From Pseudomonas citrullilanati (GTDB lineage: Bacteria; Pseudomonadota; Gammaproteobacteria; Pseudomonadales; Pseudomonadaceae): a stretch of 64,000 bases of DNA. Shown here in pieces: positions 55,043 to 64,000 of this stretch; within the stretch, counting starts at the first letter, position 1, and each line of letters begins with the position of its first letter. The translations under genes were made by a program, and so were the position numbers. The DNA lies in NCBI RefSeq assembly GCF_030580855.1, contig NZ_JAUQOP010000002.1, positions 1-64,000 of the forward strand, read 5' to 3'. The notes under the pieces are model-generated. The model did no database searches, had not been told where the DNA came from, and saw nothing but the letters and a program-made list of their open reading frames with translations.

Positions 55043-55801
55043 CTATCGCCGGCGCTTGTCGATGGAATACACAAACGGTGCCGTCAGCTCGATGGTGCCG
55101 TTGGTCAACAGCTCAGGCGGCGGCTTGGGCAGCGGCTGGGCGCGCCGGATCATTTCCAGGGTGGCCCGGTCCAGGGACTCCGTGCCGGCACTGCCCACCA
55201 GTTCGTAGGACAACACGTTGCCGTTGCCGTCCACCACGAAGCGCAAGCGGTTGGTGCCTTCCTTGTTCATCTGCTGGGCGCGGGGCGGGTACTTCTTGTA
55301 CTTGCCCAGGTGCGCCAGCAGCGTGCCTTGCCAACTGGCCTTGGCGGCCATCTGCGCAGGCGAAGGCCCGGGGGCCGGTTGCGCGGATTTCTCGGTCGGT
55401 GCCTGGGTCGGCTGGGTGTCGCTCGGCTTCTGCTCCGACGGTTGTTCCTTCGGCGGCTCCGGCTTCTTCTCTTCCACCGGTTTGGGCTTGGGCGGTTGCG
55501 GCTTCGGCTTGGGCTTGACCGGCTTGGGCACGGCGATTTCCGCCTTCGGTGCTTCGGCGAGCTTGGGCAGCGGCAGTTCCTCCACCGGCTCTGGCGGCTT
55601 CGGCGGGGTGACGACTTTCGGCGGAGCCGGCGGTGGCGGGGCGGGCACCGGCGCCAGCTCGACCATCATCGCCTGGGGCGGCAACTCGATGGGCGGGCGG
55701 GACGTCCAGTTCAGCGTCAGCGCGATGGCAAGCGCATGCACGCCCAGCACCACGGCCAGGCTACCGCTGTAACGCGTCAGCTTTTGGCGCGTCGTGATCA
55801 T
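55043..55801 (-). CDS. tonB: TonB energy transducer
   Basis: A 252-residue periplasm-spanning protein that passes proton-motive energy from ExbBD to outer-membrane siderophore receptors. It has an N-terminal membrane anchor (GSLAVVLGVHALAIALTLNW), a long Pro/Lys/Glu-rich spacer (about 45-150) and the C-terminal TonB domain (KYKKYPPRAQQMNKEGTNRLRFVVDGNGNVLSYELVGSAG). Its start overlaps the exbD stop by four bases (ATGA). Confidence 0.97.
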   Translation of the reverse strand: MITTRQKLTRYSGSLAVVLGVHALAIALTLNWTSRPPIELPPQAMMVELAPVPAPPPPAPPKVVTPPKPPEPVEELPLPKLAEAPKAEIAVPKPVKPKPKPQPPKPKPVEEKKPEPPKEQPSEQKPSDTQPTQAPTEKSAQPAPGPSPAQMAAKASWQGTLLAHLGKYKKYPPRAQQMNKEGTNRLRFVVDGNGNVLSYELVGSAGTESLDRATLEMIRRAQPLPKPPPELLTNGTIELTAPFVYSIDKRRR

Positions 55802-56226
55802 TTCTTCGGCGCCGTCTCGAGTCCGACCAGGCCGACCTTCAGGTAGCCGGCACCCCGCAGCGCATCCATCACGCTCATCAGGTCGCCGTAGTCCACGCCT
55901 TTATCGGCCTGGAAGAAGATCGTCGTGTCCTTCTTGCCCTGGGTCTTGGCGTCGAGGGTCGCGCCGAGGTTTTCGGTCTTGACCTCGTCTTCGCCGAGGA
56001 ACAGGCGCTGGTCGGCCTTGACGCTGAGGAACACCGGTTTCTCCGGGCGCGGCGACGGCTTGGCCGTGGAGGCCGGCAAGTCGACCTTGATGTCCACGGT
56101 GGCGAGCGGGGCGGCCACCATGAAGATGATCAACAGCACCAGCATCACGTCGATGAACGGCGTGACGTTGATTTCATGGTTCTCGGCCAGATCGTCGTCT
56201 GCGCCTTCTTTCAAATGCAGGCCCAT
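55798..56226 (-). CDS. exbD: TonB-system protein ExbD
   Basis: A 142-residue single-pass membrane protein of the ExbBD proton channel. The helix INVTPFIDVMLVLLIIFMVAAPL contains the essential Asp (FIDVM). The periplasmic domain (IFFQADKGVDYGDLMSVMDALRGAGYLKVGLVG) is typical. It lies six bases after exbB and overlaps tonB. Confidence 0.98.
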   Translation of the reverse strand: MGLHLKEGADDDLAENHEINVTPFIDVMLVLLIIFMVAAPLATVDIKVDLPASTAKPSPRPEKPVFLSVKADQRLFLGEDEVKTENLGATLDAKTQGKKDTTIFFQADKGVDYGDLMSVMDALRGAGYLKVGLVGLETAPKK

Positions 56227-56232
56227 GGCCGA

Positions 56233-57216
56233 TTACCCCACTTTCACCATGTGCGGTTGCGAACCGCGCTCGGGCGGCAGGTGGTCGAGGTCGCGGCTGA
56301 CCAGCAGCAGGACTTCGGCCGAGGCGTCGGAGACCTGGGCCTTGTAGCCGGCGATGGAGCGGGCGAAGACGTTGTAGATGACCACGGCCGGGATCGCCGC
56401 GACCAGGCCCAGGGCGGTTGCCAGCAGGGCTTCGGCGATGCCGGGGGCGACGACGGCGAGGTTGGTGGTCTGGGTCTTGGCGATGCCGATGAAGCTGTTC
56501 ATGATGCCCCACACGGTGCCAAACAGGCCGACGAACGGCGCGGTGGAACCAATGGTGGCGAGCACCCCGGTGCCGCTGCTCATATTGCGACCGCAGGCGG
56601 CGACCAGGCGCTCTAGGCGAAAGCTCACGCGCTCCTTGATGCCTTCTTTCTCGCGACTGTTGGCCGACAGGCGCATCTCTTCGAGCGCGTCGTGCACCAG
56701 CAGGTTGGCCAGGGTCCCTTGCTTGGCGGCAGTGGTGCTGGCTTCCTTGAGGGTGGTGGCTTTCTTCAGCGCGGCGATTTCACCCCGCAGGCGGCGCTTG
56801 GCGCCCAGCAGCTCGAAGCCCTTGGCGATCCAGATGGTCCAGGTGATGATCGAGGCGATCGCCAGGCCGATCATCACGATCTTGACGATGATATCGGCGT
56901 TCTTGTACATGCCCCAGGGCGACAGGTCGTGGGCCATGCCCAGGGAGTTGTCGGCTTCGAGCACTTCAGGCGCGTCGGCGGCACTGGCCTGGACGGCCTG
57001 GGCCGGATCGGCGGCCACCGGCGCGGCGGCGGGAGCGCCAGCCTCGGTGGCGGCCGGGGCCGTTGTGGCCGGCGCGGTAGCCGGTGCCGTGGCCGGCGTC
57101 TGGGCATCGGCGAATGCGCCGGCCGGCGCCAGCAGCAGGCTGAACACCAGGGCTGCCATGGCGCTCCAGGCGCGAGGTCGGTTGGTTGGCGAAGCGGGTA
57201 ATAGAGAGTGTTTCAT
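56233..57216 (-). CDS. exbB: TonB-system protein ExbB, extended form
   Basis: A 327-residue ExbB with an N-terminal signal peptide and an Ala/Pro/Thr-rich periplasmic extension (about residues 35-100) that E. coli ExbB lacks; this longer form is usual in pseudomonads. Helices follow: IIVKIVMIGLAIASIITWTIWI, VLATIGSTAPFVGLFGTVWGIMNSF and GIAEALLATALGLVAAIPAVVIYNVFAR, of the MotA/TolQ/ExbB family. ATG 57216 gives the expected signal peptide. First gene of the operon. Confidence 0.96.
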   Translation of the reverse strand: MKHSLLPASPTNRPRAWSAMAALVFSLLLAPAGAFADAQTPATAPATAPATTAPAATEAGAPAAAPVAADPAQAVQASAADAPEVLEADNSLGMAHDLSPWGMYKNADIIVKIVMIGLAIASIITWTIWIAKGFELLGAKRRLRGEIAALKKATTLKEASTTAAKQGTLANLLVHDALEEMRLSANSREKEGIKERVSFRLERLVAACGRNMSSGTGVLATIGSTAPFVGLFGTVWGIMNSFIGIAKTQTTNLAVVAPGIAEALLATALGLVAAIPAVVIYNVFARSIAGYKAQVSDASAEVLLLVSRDLDHLPPERGSQPHMVKVG

Positions 57217-57293
57217 GCTGGCCGGACCTGAGAGGAAAAAAGGTTGATGTTCTTCCAGGCCTCGTGAGGCCGAGAACAAAAGTGGCGTGCATT

Positions 57294-57314
57294 ATTGCAA
57301 GTAATTCTTGTTAA
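57294..57314 (-). promoter_or_regulatory. Candidate Fur box upstream of exbB
   Basis: TTGCAAGTAATTCTTGTTAA lies 79-99 bases before the exbB start, with a CAAG-TAATT-CTTG dyad. It matches the 19-base Fur consensus only partly, about half of the positions. Iron control of exbBD-tonB is expected, so I list it as tentative. Confidence 0.4.
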
Positions 57315-57403
57315 CAAAAGTAATAGAGTATCTTTTTTTCCTGCATTGCTAGCCGCTCATCCCTTTCGGAGGCTAGTCTGCGGCTTTACCCGAGGAGATG
57401 TTG

Positions 57404-58258
57404 ATGTCCGCGCCTTCTGTTTTGATCGCCGGCTGCGGCGATATTGGCGGTCGGCTGGCTCGCCGGTTGGTGGCCGATTGGCGAGTCCATGGCCTGCGAC
57501 GTTCGGTCGCGCAGTTGCCCGACGGAGTGATCGGCGTGGCCGGCGATCTGTTCAGCGAGCAGTGCCCGGCGGATTGGCCTACCGGCCCGCTGGACTACCT
57601 GGTCTACAGCGCTGCGGCCACCGACCATGACGAGGCCGGTTATCGAGCGGCCTACATCGAAGGGCTGCAGCATGTGCTGGGTTGGCTGAAGCAGCACGGC
57701 CAGCAGCCACGGCGCCTGCTTTTTGTCTCCAGCAGCAGCGTCTACGGCCAGCAGAAGGGTGAGTGGGTCGACGAAAGCTCGCCCACCGAGGCGGGCGGGT
57801 ATTCCGGCCGGTTGATGCTCGAAGCCGAGCAAGTCGCGCTGGACAGCGGCATCCCGGCCAGCCGCGTGCGCCTGACCGGCATCTACGGCCCGGGCCGTGA
57901 GTGGTTGTTGAGCCAGGTGCGCCAGGGCTATCGCGTTGTCGTCGACCCACCGCTGTACGCCAACCGTATCCACGCCGACGATGCGGCGGGCTTGCTGGCG
58001 TTTCTGCTGGAGGCGGATCGCCAGGGCAAGAGGCTGGATGACTGCTATATCGGTGTCGACGACGCACCCGCGCCGCTCGCCGAGGTGGTGGGCTGGTTGC
58101 GTGAGTACATGGGGGTGACCGAGTGGGCCGAAGACGCCAGCGTGCGTCGCGCGGGCAGCAAGCGCTGCAGCAATGCCCGGGCGAAGGCGCTGGGCTGGAC
58201 GCCGCATTATCCGAGTTTTCGCGAAGGGTATGCGGCGATCCTGGAAGGGCGTTGCTGA
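57404..58258 (+). CDS. NAD-dependent epimerase/SDR family protein (YeeZ-like)
   Basis: A 284-residue extended short-chain dehydrogenase-like protein. The N terminus is the nucleotide-binding VLIAGCGDIGGRLARRL; LLFVSSSSVYG carries the active-site Ser and Tyr region; RLTGIYGPGREWLL and NRIHADDAAGLLAFLL complete the epimerase pattern. ATG 57404 lies six bases after GAGGAG; ATG 57398 overlaps that site. Substrate unknown. Divergent from exbB. Confidence 0.85.
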   Translation: MSAPSVLIAGCGDIGGRLARRLVADWRVHGLRRSVAQLPDGVIGVAGDLFSEQCPADWPTGPLDYLVYSAAATDHDEAGYRAAYIEGLQHVLGWLKQHGQQPRRLLFVSSSSVYGQQKGEWVDESSPTEAGGYSGRLMLEAEQVALDSGIPASRVRLTGIYGPGREWLLSQVRQGYRVVVDPPLYANRIHADDAAGLLAFLLEADRQGKRLDDCYIGVDDAPAPLAEVVGWLREYMGVTEWAEDASVRRAGSKRCSNARAKALGWTPHYPSFREGYAAILEGRC

Positions 58259-58272
58259 TCCCCGAAACACAC

Positions 58273-58378
58273 TGTGGGAGCGAGCCTGTGGGAGCAAAGC
58301 TTGCTCACGATAGCGGTTTTACAGCCAGCAGAGGCGTTGTCTGTGACGACGCCATCGCGAGCAAGCTTTGCTCCCACA
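58273..58378. repeat. REP doublet (REPIN) with an extra half copy
   Basis: A truncated TGTGGGAGCGAGCC at 58273 precedes a full copy at 58287-58311, which faces an inverted copy at 58354-58378. These copies use the AAGCTTTGCTC stem variant. Located between the convergent epimerase and lipoprotein genes. Confidence 0.85.
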
Positions 58379-58392
58379 GGCCTCCGGGCGAA

Positions 58393-59133
58393 TTATTGTT
58401 TCTCCAACACCCACTTACGATCACCCGGCGTGAACGACGGTATTTCATCCGCCAGCGAGGCATTCACGGTCTGGAAGATTTCCAGTTGCTTGCCGTTGCG
58501 AACGAAGATCCAGGTGTTGCCATGGCCTTTTTGTTGCAGCCAGATGGTGTCGTTGCCATTGCTCATGGTGGCGCAGTCGCCTGCCAGGCACAGGGCGTAG
58601 CGGTCGGCGCCCGGTAGGCCGCTGACCTGGCCGTCGGGTTGGAATTGGACGGTGGCGCCTTGGCCGGGGCCGTTGACGATGTTCCAGGTGCCACTCAGGT
58701 AGGCGGCGTAGAGCGCTCGCTCGAAACTGGCGCCGATGGGGGCGCCTTCCGGTACCTGGGCTTGTGCGCGGTCGAACAACTGCTGTGGCTCGTTCTCGGT
58801 GGCGGCCTGGTTCAGTTGGTCGCCGTCGCGCTTGAGTTCGCTGGCGGAGCTGCCGTAGATGTCGACTTTCCACACGCCGTCGTCTTCGGCCAGCAGCTTG
58901 CCTTCGACATTTTCGAAACCGTTGGTGTAGCGCGCCTGGCCGGCCCGGGTGTTGACGTCCCATTCCAGGTTCGGGCCGTAGGCTTGCAGCGCTTCGCGCA
59001 GCGGACCGCCCTTGGCGGCAGCATCGATGGCCGCCTGGTTGATCCAGGTGCCGCTGATGTCACGGTCGACGGGGTCGCTGGCGCAGCCGGCCAGGAGGAG
59101 GGCGAGCAGCGGGAGAGCAAGCGCTTTGCGCAT
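58393..59133 (-). CDS. Conserved lipoprotein of unknown function
   Basis: A 246-residue lipoprotein (MRKALALPLLALLLAGC, Cys17). Two related halves each begin with a SGTW motif: ISGTWINQAAIDAAAKGG and LSGTWNIVNGPGQGATVQFQPDGQVSGLPGADRY, the second resembling lipocalin-like or META-type beta barrels. CLAGDC could form a disulphide. It follows ridA after 55 bases; PAO1 PA5340 is the likely counterpart. Function unknown. Confidence 0.75.
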   Translation of the reverse strand: MRKALALPLLALLLAGCASDPVDRDISGTWINQAAIDAAAKGGPLREALQAYGPNLEWDVNTRAGQARYTNGFENVEGKLLAEDDGVWKVDIYGSSASELKRDGDQLNQAATENEPQQLFDRAQAQVPEGAPIGASFERALYAAYLSGTWNIVNGPGQGATVQFQPDGQVSGLPGADRYALCLAGDCATMSNGNDTIWLQQKGHGNTWIFVRNGKQLEIFQTVNASLADEIPSFTPGDRKWVLEKQ

Positions 59134-59188
59134 GGTGGAATCCTTTCAAGACGAAAACGGCGCAGCGGGGGACGCTGCGCCGGCCTGA

Positions 59189-59569
59189 TTACTCGATGAC
59201 CAGGATCGCGTCCATCTCGACCTGGGCGCCCTTCGGCAGGGCGGCCACGCCGATGGCGGCGCGGGCAGGGTACGGCTGGTCGAAGTACTTGCCCATGATC
59301 TCGTTGACCTTGGCGAAGTGGCTCAGGTCGGTGAGGAAGATGTTCAGCTTGACGATGTCCTTGAAGGAACCGCCAGCGGCTTCGGCTACCGCCTTGAGGT
59401 TCTCGAAGACCTGCACGGTCTGGGCTTCGAAGCCTTCCACCAGCTCCATGGTCTTCGGGTCCAGCGGGATCTGGCCCGACATGTACACGGTGTTGCCCGC
59501 CTTGATCGCCTGGGAATAGGTGCCGATGGCGGCCGGGGCCTTGTCGCTGGTGATAACGGTCTTGGTCAT
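59189..59569 (-). CDS. ridA: Reactive intermediate deaminase RidA
   Basis: A 126-residue YjgF/YER057c/UK114 protein that hydrolyses reactive enamines such as 2-aminoacrylate. Features: [28 protein letters not shown], the substrate-binding Arg in [24 protein letters not shown]. It lies 24 bases downstream of spoT on the same strand, an arrangement conserved in proteobacteria. Confidence 0.97.
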   Translation of the reverse strand: MTKTVITSDKAPAAIGTYSQAIKAGNTVYMSGQIPLDPKTMELVEGFEAQTVQVFENLKAVAEAAGGSFKDIVKLNIFLTDLSHFAKVNEIMGKYFDQPYPARAAIGVAALPKGAQVEMDAILVIE

Positions 59570-59593
59570 GAATGACTCCTTGTAATGAACAGG

Positions 59594-61699
59594 CTACGCG
59601 CGCATCCGGGTGATGCGGATGACACCGGTCAGGGCGCGCAGTTTCTTGATCACGCGGGCCAGGTGCACGCGGTCGTGGACGCTGACCACCAGTTGGACGA
59701 CGCTGATGCGGCCATCGCGCTCGTCCATGCTGATTTTCTCGATATTGCCGTCGGCGGCGTTGACGCTGCTGGCCAGCAGGGCGATCAGGCCGCGCTGGTG
59801 CTCCAGCTCGACCCGCAGCTCGACGTTGAATTCGCCGGTGACATCCTTGGCCCAGGAGAGCTGGATGCATTTTTCCGGGTTATGACGGATTTCGCTGATG
59901 TTGCGGCAGTTGTCCAGGTGCACCACCATCCCCTTGCCGGCGGACAAGTGGCCGACGATCGGGTCGCCCGGGATCGGCGTGCAGCACTTGGCGTAGCTGA
60001 GCACCAGGCCCTCGGTACCGCGAATCGCCAGCGGGCCCTCGGGGCTGGGCAACTGTTCGCCTTCGCCGAGCAGGCGGCGGGCGACGACGTAGGCCATGCG
60101 ATTGCCCAGGCCGATGTCTTCGAGCAGGTCTTCGATCAGTTCGAGGCGATACTCGTGGAGCATCACCTGTACGCGCTCGGTCGGGATCTTGTCCAGCGCG
60201 CTGTCGAACCCGTTCAGGACCTTGTTCAGCAGGCGTTCACCGAGGTTGATCGACTCGGAGCGGCGTTGCAGCTTCAGCGCGTGGCGAATGTGCGTGCGGG
60301 CCTTGCCGGTGACGACGAAATTGAGCCACGCCGGGTTCGGCCGGGCGCCGGGGGCGCTGACGATTTCCACCGTGGAGCCGCTTTGCAGCGGTTCGGACAG
60401 CGGTGCCAGGCGGCGGTTGATGCGGCAGGCGATGCAGCTGTTGCCGACGTCGGTGTGCACGGCGTAGGCAAAGTCCACGGCCGTGGAGCCCTTGGGCAGC
60501 TCCATGATCCGGCCCTTGGGCGTGAAGACGTAGACCTCGTCGGGGAACAGGTCGATCTTGACGCTTTCGATGAATTCCAGGGAGTTGCCGGCTCGCTGCT
60601 GCATTTCCAGCACGCCCTTGACCCATTGCCGGGCCCGGGCGTGGGTGCTCTTGGGCTGTTCGTCACCGCTGGATTTGTACAGCCAGTGGGCGGCGATGCC
60701 GTTGTTGGCCATCTCTTCCATTTCACGGGTGCGGATCTGGATCTCGATCGGTACGCCGTGCATGCCGAACAGCGTGGTGTGCAGCGACTGGTAGCCGTTG
60801 GCCTTGGGAATCGCGATGTAGTCCTTGAAGCGGCCCGGCAGCGGCTTGTACAGGTTGTGCACGGCGCCCAATACGCGATAGCAGGTGTCGACCTTGTCGA
60901 CGATGATCCGGAACGCATAGACGTCCATGATCTCGTTGAAGGCCCGGCGCTTGCCGCGCATTTTCTTGTAGATGCCGTAGAGGTGCTTCTGCCGCCCGCT
61001 GACGTCGCCTTCGATGCCATCGATCGCCAGGCAGTGGCTCAGGGACTCTTCGATCTTGTTGACGATTTCCTTGCGGTTGCCCCGGGCGCGCTTGACGGCC
61101 TGGTTGATCCGCGCCGAACGCATCGGGTGCATGGCCTTGAAGCCGAGGTCTTCGAATTCGATGCGAATGGCGTGCATGCCCAGGCGATTGGCGATCGGTG
61201 CGTAGATCTCCAGGGTTTCCTTGGCGATGCGCCGGCGTTTTTCGCCGGACAGCACTTCCAGGGTGCGCATGTTATGCAGGCGGTCGGCGAGCTTGACCAG
61301 GATCACGCGGATGTCGCGGGCCATGGCCATGGCCATCTTCTGGAAGTTCTCGGCCTGGGCCTCGGCCTTGGTCTCGAAGTTCATCTGGGTCAGCTTGCTG
61401 ACCCCGTCGACCAACTCGGCCACGGTTTCGCCGAACTGCGCCTGCAGCGCTTCCTTGGCGATGCCGGTATCTTCGATCACGTCATGGAGCATGGCCGCCA
61501 TCAGGCTCTGATGGTCCATGTGCATGTCGGCCAGGATGTTCGCCACGGCAAGGGGGTGCGTGACATACGCCTCGCCGCTGCGGCGGCGCTGGCCGTCGTG
61601 GGCTTGTTCGGCGTAGAAATAGGCTCGGCGGACCAGGTTGACCTGGTCCGTGCCGAGGTAGGCCGATAAGCGATCGGCGAGGGCGTCTATGCTCGGCAT
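59594..61699 (-). CDS. spoT: Bifunctional (p)ppGpp synthetase/hydrolase SpoT
   Basis: A 701-residue stringent-response enzyme. It has the HD hydrolase domain (THPLAVANILADM, AAMLHDVIEDT), the synthetase domain (KHLYGIYKKMRGKRRAFNEIMDVYAFRIIVD, KANGYQSLHTTLFG), a TGS domain (VYVFTPKGRIMELPKGSTAVDFAYAVHTDVG), and a C-terminal ACT domain (RISVVQLVVSVHDRVHLARVIKKL). Size matches Pseudomonas SpoT. Follows rpoZ after 60 bases. Confidence 0.98.
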   Translation of the reverse strand: MPSIDALADRLSAYLGTDQVNLVRRAYFYAEQAHDGQRRRSGEAYVTHPLAVANILADMHMDHQSLMAAMLHDVIEDTGIAKEALQAQFGETVAELVDGVSKLTQMNFETKAEAQAENFQKMAMAMARDIRVILVKLADRLHNMRTLEVLSGEKRRRIAKETLEIYAPIANRLGMHAIRIEFEDLGFKAMHPMRSARINQAVKRARGNRKEIVNKIEESLSHCLAIDGIEGDVSGRQKHLYGIYKKMRGKRRAFNEIMDVYAFRIIVDKVDTCYRVLGAVHNLYKPLPGRFKDYIAIPKANGYQSLHTTLFGMHGVPIEIQIRTREMEEMANNGIAAHWLYKSSGDEQPKSTHARARQWVKGVLEMQQRAGNSLEFIESVKIDLFPDEVYVFTPKGRIMELPKGSTAVDFAYAVHTDVGNSCIACRINRRLAPLSEPLQSGSTVEIVSAPGARPNPAWLNFVVTGKARTHIRHALKLQRRSESINLGERLLNKVLNGFDSALDKIPTERVQVMLHEYRLELIEDLLEDIGLGNRMAYVVARRLLGEGEQLPSPEGPLAIRGTEGLVLSYAKCCTPIPGDPIVGHLSAGKGMVVHLDNCRNISEIRHNPEKCIQLSWAKDVTGEFNVELRVELEHQRGLIALLASSVNAADGNIEKISMDERDGRISVVQLVVSVHDRVHLARVIKKLRALTGVIRITRMRA

Positions 61700-61759
61700 G
61701 ATGATGTCTCCTGCCGTCTGCTGTGACCCCGCGCCGTGCTACGTCGACCAGGCATAGGC

Positions 61760-62023
61760 TTAGACCGCCTCGTTGGACTCGTCCTCGAACGCTGCGAACA
61801 GCGGTTCGTCCTCGACGATTTCAGCGTTGGCGATGAACTCGTAGCTCATCAGGCCTTCGGCGATTTCACGCAGCGCTACCACGGTAGGCTTGTCGTTTTC
61901 CCACTGGACCAATGGCTCTTTGCCGCCGGTGGCCAGTTGACGGGCACGCTTGGTAGAGAGCATGACCAGCTCAAAGCGGTTTTCCACGTGTTCTAGGCAG
62001 TCTTCAACGGTTACGCGGGCCAT
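61760..62023 (-). CDS. rpoZ: RNA polymerase omega subunit
   Basis: An 87-residue subunit that supports RNA polymerase assembly and forms part of a ppGpp site. The start [21 protein letters not shown] and the core [12 protein letters not shown] and [11 protein letters not shown] are diagnostic. It precedes spoT and follows gmk; a terminator-like hairpin lies between gmk and rpoZ, so rpoZ-spoT may also have their own promoter. Confidence 0.98.
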   Translation of the reverse strand: MARVTVEDCLEHVENRFELVMLSTKRARQLATGGKEPLVQWENDKPTVVALREIAEGLMSYEFIANAEIVEDEPLFAAFEDESNEAV

Positions 62024-62086
62024 GGTATTCCTCGGAGCGAATGCAATATGCGCGCTGCCCGGGTGGGCGAGCGGACTCGACAGTTT

Positions 62087-62116
62087 AAAAAAACACCAGC
62101 GTTTAGGGAAGCGCTG
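62087..62116 (-). terminator. Terminator-like hairpin after gmk
   Basis: On the minus strand CAGCG and CGCTG enclose a 10-base loop and are followed by GTG and seven T residues. It lies about 75 bases after gmk. Confidence 0.65.
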
Positions 62117-62189
62117 ATTTTTCGGGCAAATCCTTGGCGCGCTGCGAGTACCAATGTAAAGCCCTCGCAGCGGTTTTGGGAAGGGCTGC

Positions 62190-62816
<627 letters not shown>

Positions 62817-62822
62817 TTAGCC

Positions 62823-63686
62823 TTACTCAATGTTCTGTACTTGTTCGCGCATCTGCTCGATCAACACCTTGAGGTTGACCGCAGCCTGGGTGCTGCGCGG
62901 GTCGAAGGCCTTGGAGCCCAATGTGTTGGCCTCGCGGTTGAGTTCCTGCATCAGGAAGTCCAGGCGGCGACCGGCCGCGCCACCGGACTTGAGCACCCGG
63001 CGCACTTCGATGATGTGGGTGCTCAGGCGATCCAGCTCTTCGGCCACGTCGCTTTTCTGCGCGAGGATGACCATTTCCTGTTCCAGGCGTTGCGGGTCCA
63101 GCTCGGCCTTCATGTCGGCGAAACGATCGAGGACTTTCTGGCGCTGGGTGGCGAGCATCTGCGGGACCAGCTCGCGCAGGGTGGCGACGTCGACTTCGAT
63201 TGCGCCCAGGCGCTCGTTGATCAGCCGGGCCAGCTCGGCGCCTTCGCGCTCGCGGCCAGCCTTGAGTTCCTTCAAGCCCTGGTCGAACAGCGCCAGGGCC
63301 TCGGCGTTCAGGGCTTGCGGGTCGCTGGCGTCGCCCACCAGCACGCCGGGCCAGGCCAGGACTTCCAGCGGGTTCAAGGCAGCGGGGTGCTTGATCAGGC
63401 TGGCAACGGTTTCGGCGGCGGTCACCAGTTGCGCGGCGCGCTCGCGGTCCACTTGCAGCGCCTTGCCGGTGCTTTCCTCGGTGAAGCGCAGGGTGCACTC
63501 CAGCTTGCCCCGGGACAGGCCCTGGCGCAGTGCTTCGCGCACCCCGCCTTCCAGGTCGCGGAAGGATTCGGGCAGGCGCAGGTGCGGTTCCAGGTAGCGG
63601 CTGTTGACCGAGCGCAGTTCCCAGCTCAGCGTGCCCTGGGCCCCGGCTTTTTCGACGCGGGCGAAGGCGGTCATGCTGTGCACCAT
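62823..63686 (-). CDS. yicC: YicC family endoribonuclease
   Basis: A 287-residue protein of the YicC family, shown in E. coli to act as a ribonuclease on small RNAs. The signature start MVHSMTAFARVEKAGAQGTLSWELRSVNSRYLEPHLRLP and the C-terminal VAEELDRLSTHI-RRLDFLMQELNREANTLGSKA are present. ATG 63686 gives the standard length. First gene of the gmk operon and divergent from rph. Confidence 0.96.
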   Translation of the reverse strand: MVHSMTAFARVEKAGAQGTLSWELRSVNSRYLEPHLRLPESFRDLEGGVREALRQGLSRGKLECTLRFTEESTGKALQVDRERAAQLVTAAETVASLIKHPAALNPLEVLAWPGVLVGDASDPQALNAEALALFDQGLKELKAGREREGAELARLINERLGAIEVDVATLRELVPQMLATQRQKVLDRFADMKAELDPQRLEQEMVILAQKSDVAEELDRLSTHIIEVRRVLKSGGAAGRRLDFLMQELNREANTLGSKAFDPRSTQAAVNLKVLIEQMREQVQNIE

Positions 63687-63906
63687 GGAGGTTCCTCGCA
63701 ATGCAGGCGGCCCGACCGAGATCGTGGCGCCTGAGAATCTGTGGATTGAAGCCCAAGGGCAGCAAAGGCGCAGGATTGTAGCGCAGTGAGGCGCATGCCC
63801 CCAAACCGTGCCTGTGACAAAGCGCTGCAGCCCGTCGGCCGGGCGCTTGAGGGGCGGCGCTCGTCGCACCGGCTTTTTAGAACTGCCCTCGCGCGGCGCA
63901 CGGCTC

Positions 63907-63912
63907 TATAAT
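63907..63912 (+). promoter_or_regulatory. Promoter -10 box of rph
   Basis: A perfect TATAAT lies 37 bases before the rph start. The matching -35 position (about 63884-63889, TGCCCT) is poor, so only the -10 box is clear. Confidence 0.5.
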
Positions 63913-63948
63913 GCCGGCAGTTTTCCGTCCTCTGTACAGGTGTTCCCT

Positions 63949-64000
63949 ATGAAACGTCCAAGTGGTCGCGCTGCCGATCAGCTCCGCTCGATCCGCATTA
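63949..64000 (+). CDS. rph: Start of ribonuclease PH (3' end outside window)
   Basis: Only 17 residues are in the window, MKRPSGRAADQLRSIRI, which match the beginning of RNase PH (R-P-x-G-R-x-x-x-Q-x-R-x-I). RNase PH trims tRNA 3' ends using phosphate. The divergent yicC-rph arrangement is conserved in gammaproteobacteria. The gene continues beyond base 64000. Confidence 0.9.
   Translation, partial: MKRPSGRAADQLRSIRI

Overview
The window is a high-GC gammaproteobacterial chromosome segment that I read as Pseudomonas, most likely of the fluorescens group. The grounds are the gene order around phoB-phoR, ubiC-ubiA, rubredoxin, HU, recG-oxyR and spoT-rpoZ-gmk-yicC-rph, which parallels the PAO1 PA5334-PA5364 region as I remember it, and the many intergenic REP palindromes of the GTGGGAGCGAGCTTGCTC and GTGGCGAGGGG types. 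No tRNA, rRNA, insertion sequence, phage gene or CRISPR array was found.

Layout. 1-10.7 kb: the end of a signalling protein next to the Pho region, an accessory repeat-domain protein, a secreted M23 peptidase, a CorC-type membrane protein, phoR, phoB (with a candidate Pho box), a small secreted PF03640 protein, ubiA-ubiC, rubredoxin and its reductase, and the HU gene hupA. 10.7-46.7 kb: a complete H1-like type VI secretion (T6SS) island. One arm (tssA, tssB, tssC, hcp, effector/immunity pair, tssE, tssF, tssG, clpV, vgrG, eag chaperone, rhs, immunity) is on the minus strand. The other arm (fha, tssJ, tssK, tssL, tssM, tagF, pppA, ppkA, tagT, tagS, tagR, tagQ) is on the plus strand. They diverge from a 419-base regulatory region. 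46.7-50.4 kb: a REP-rich spacer with a 70-bp tandem array, a DUF6124-type gene behind a strongly self-complementary leader, an SCP2-like protein and a delta-60 repeat protein. 50.4-64 kb: conserved housekeeping genes: YbaK-HDOD protein, recG-oxyR, exbB-exbD-tonB, an NAD-dependent epimerase, a lipoprotein, ridA, spoT, rpoZ, gmk, yicC and the start of rph.

How the T6SS works as a unit. TssJ/L/M form the membrane complex, TssA/E/F/G/K the baseplate, TssB/C the sheath, Hcp the tube, VgrG plus the PAAR-bearing Rhs protein the tip, and ClpV recycles the sheath. PpkA, PppA, Fha, TagF and TagQRST form the threonine-phosphorylation control circuit known from P. aeruginosa H1-T6SS. The island carries two effector modules: a Tae4-type peptidoglycan amidase with a lipoprotein partner, placed where tagJ sits in P. 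aeruginosa, and an Rhs protein ending in a RES domain (the NAD+-degrading toxin fold of RES-Xre toxin-antitoxin modules). The partner of the Rhs protein resembles the toxin-binding end of the matching antitoxins. The Rhs-RES/antitoxin-like pair and the structured DUF6124 leader are the two most interesting items.
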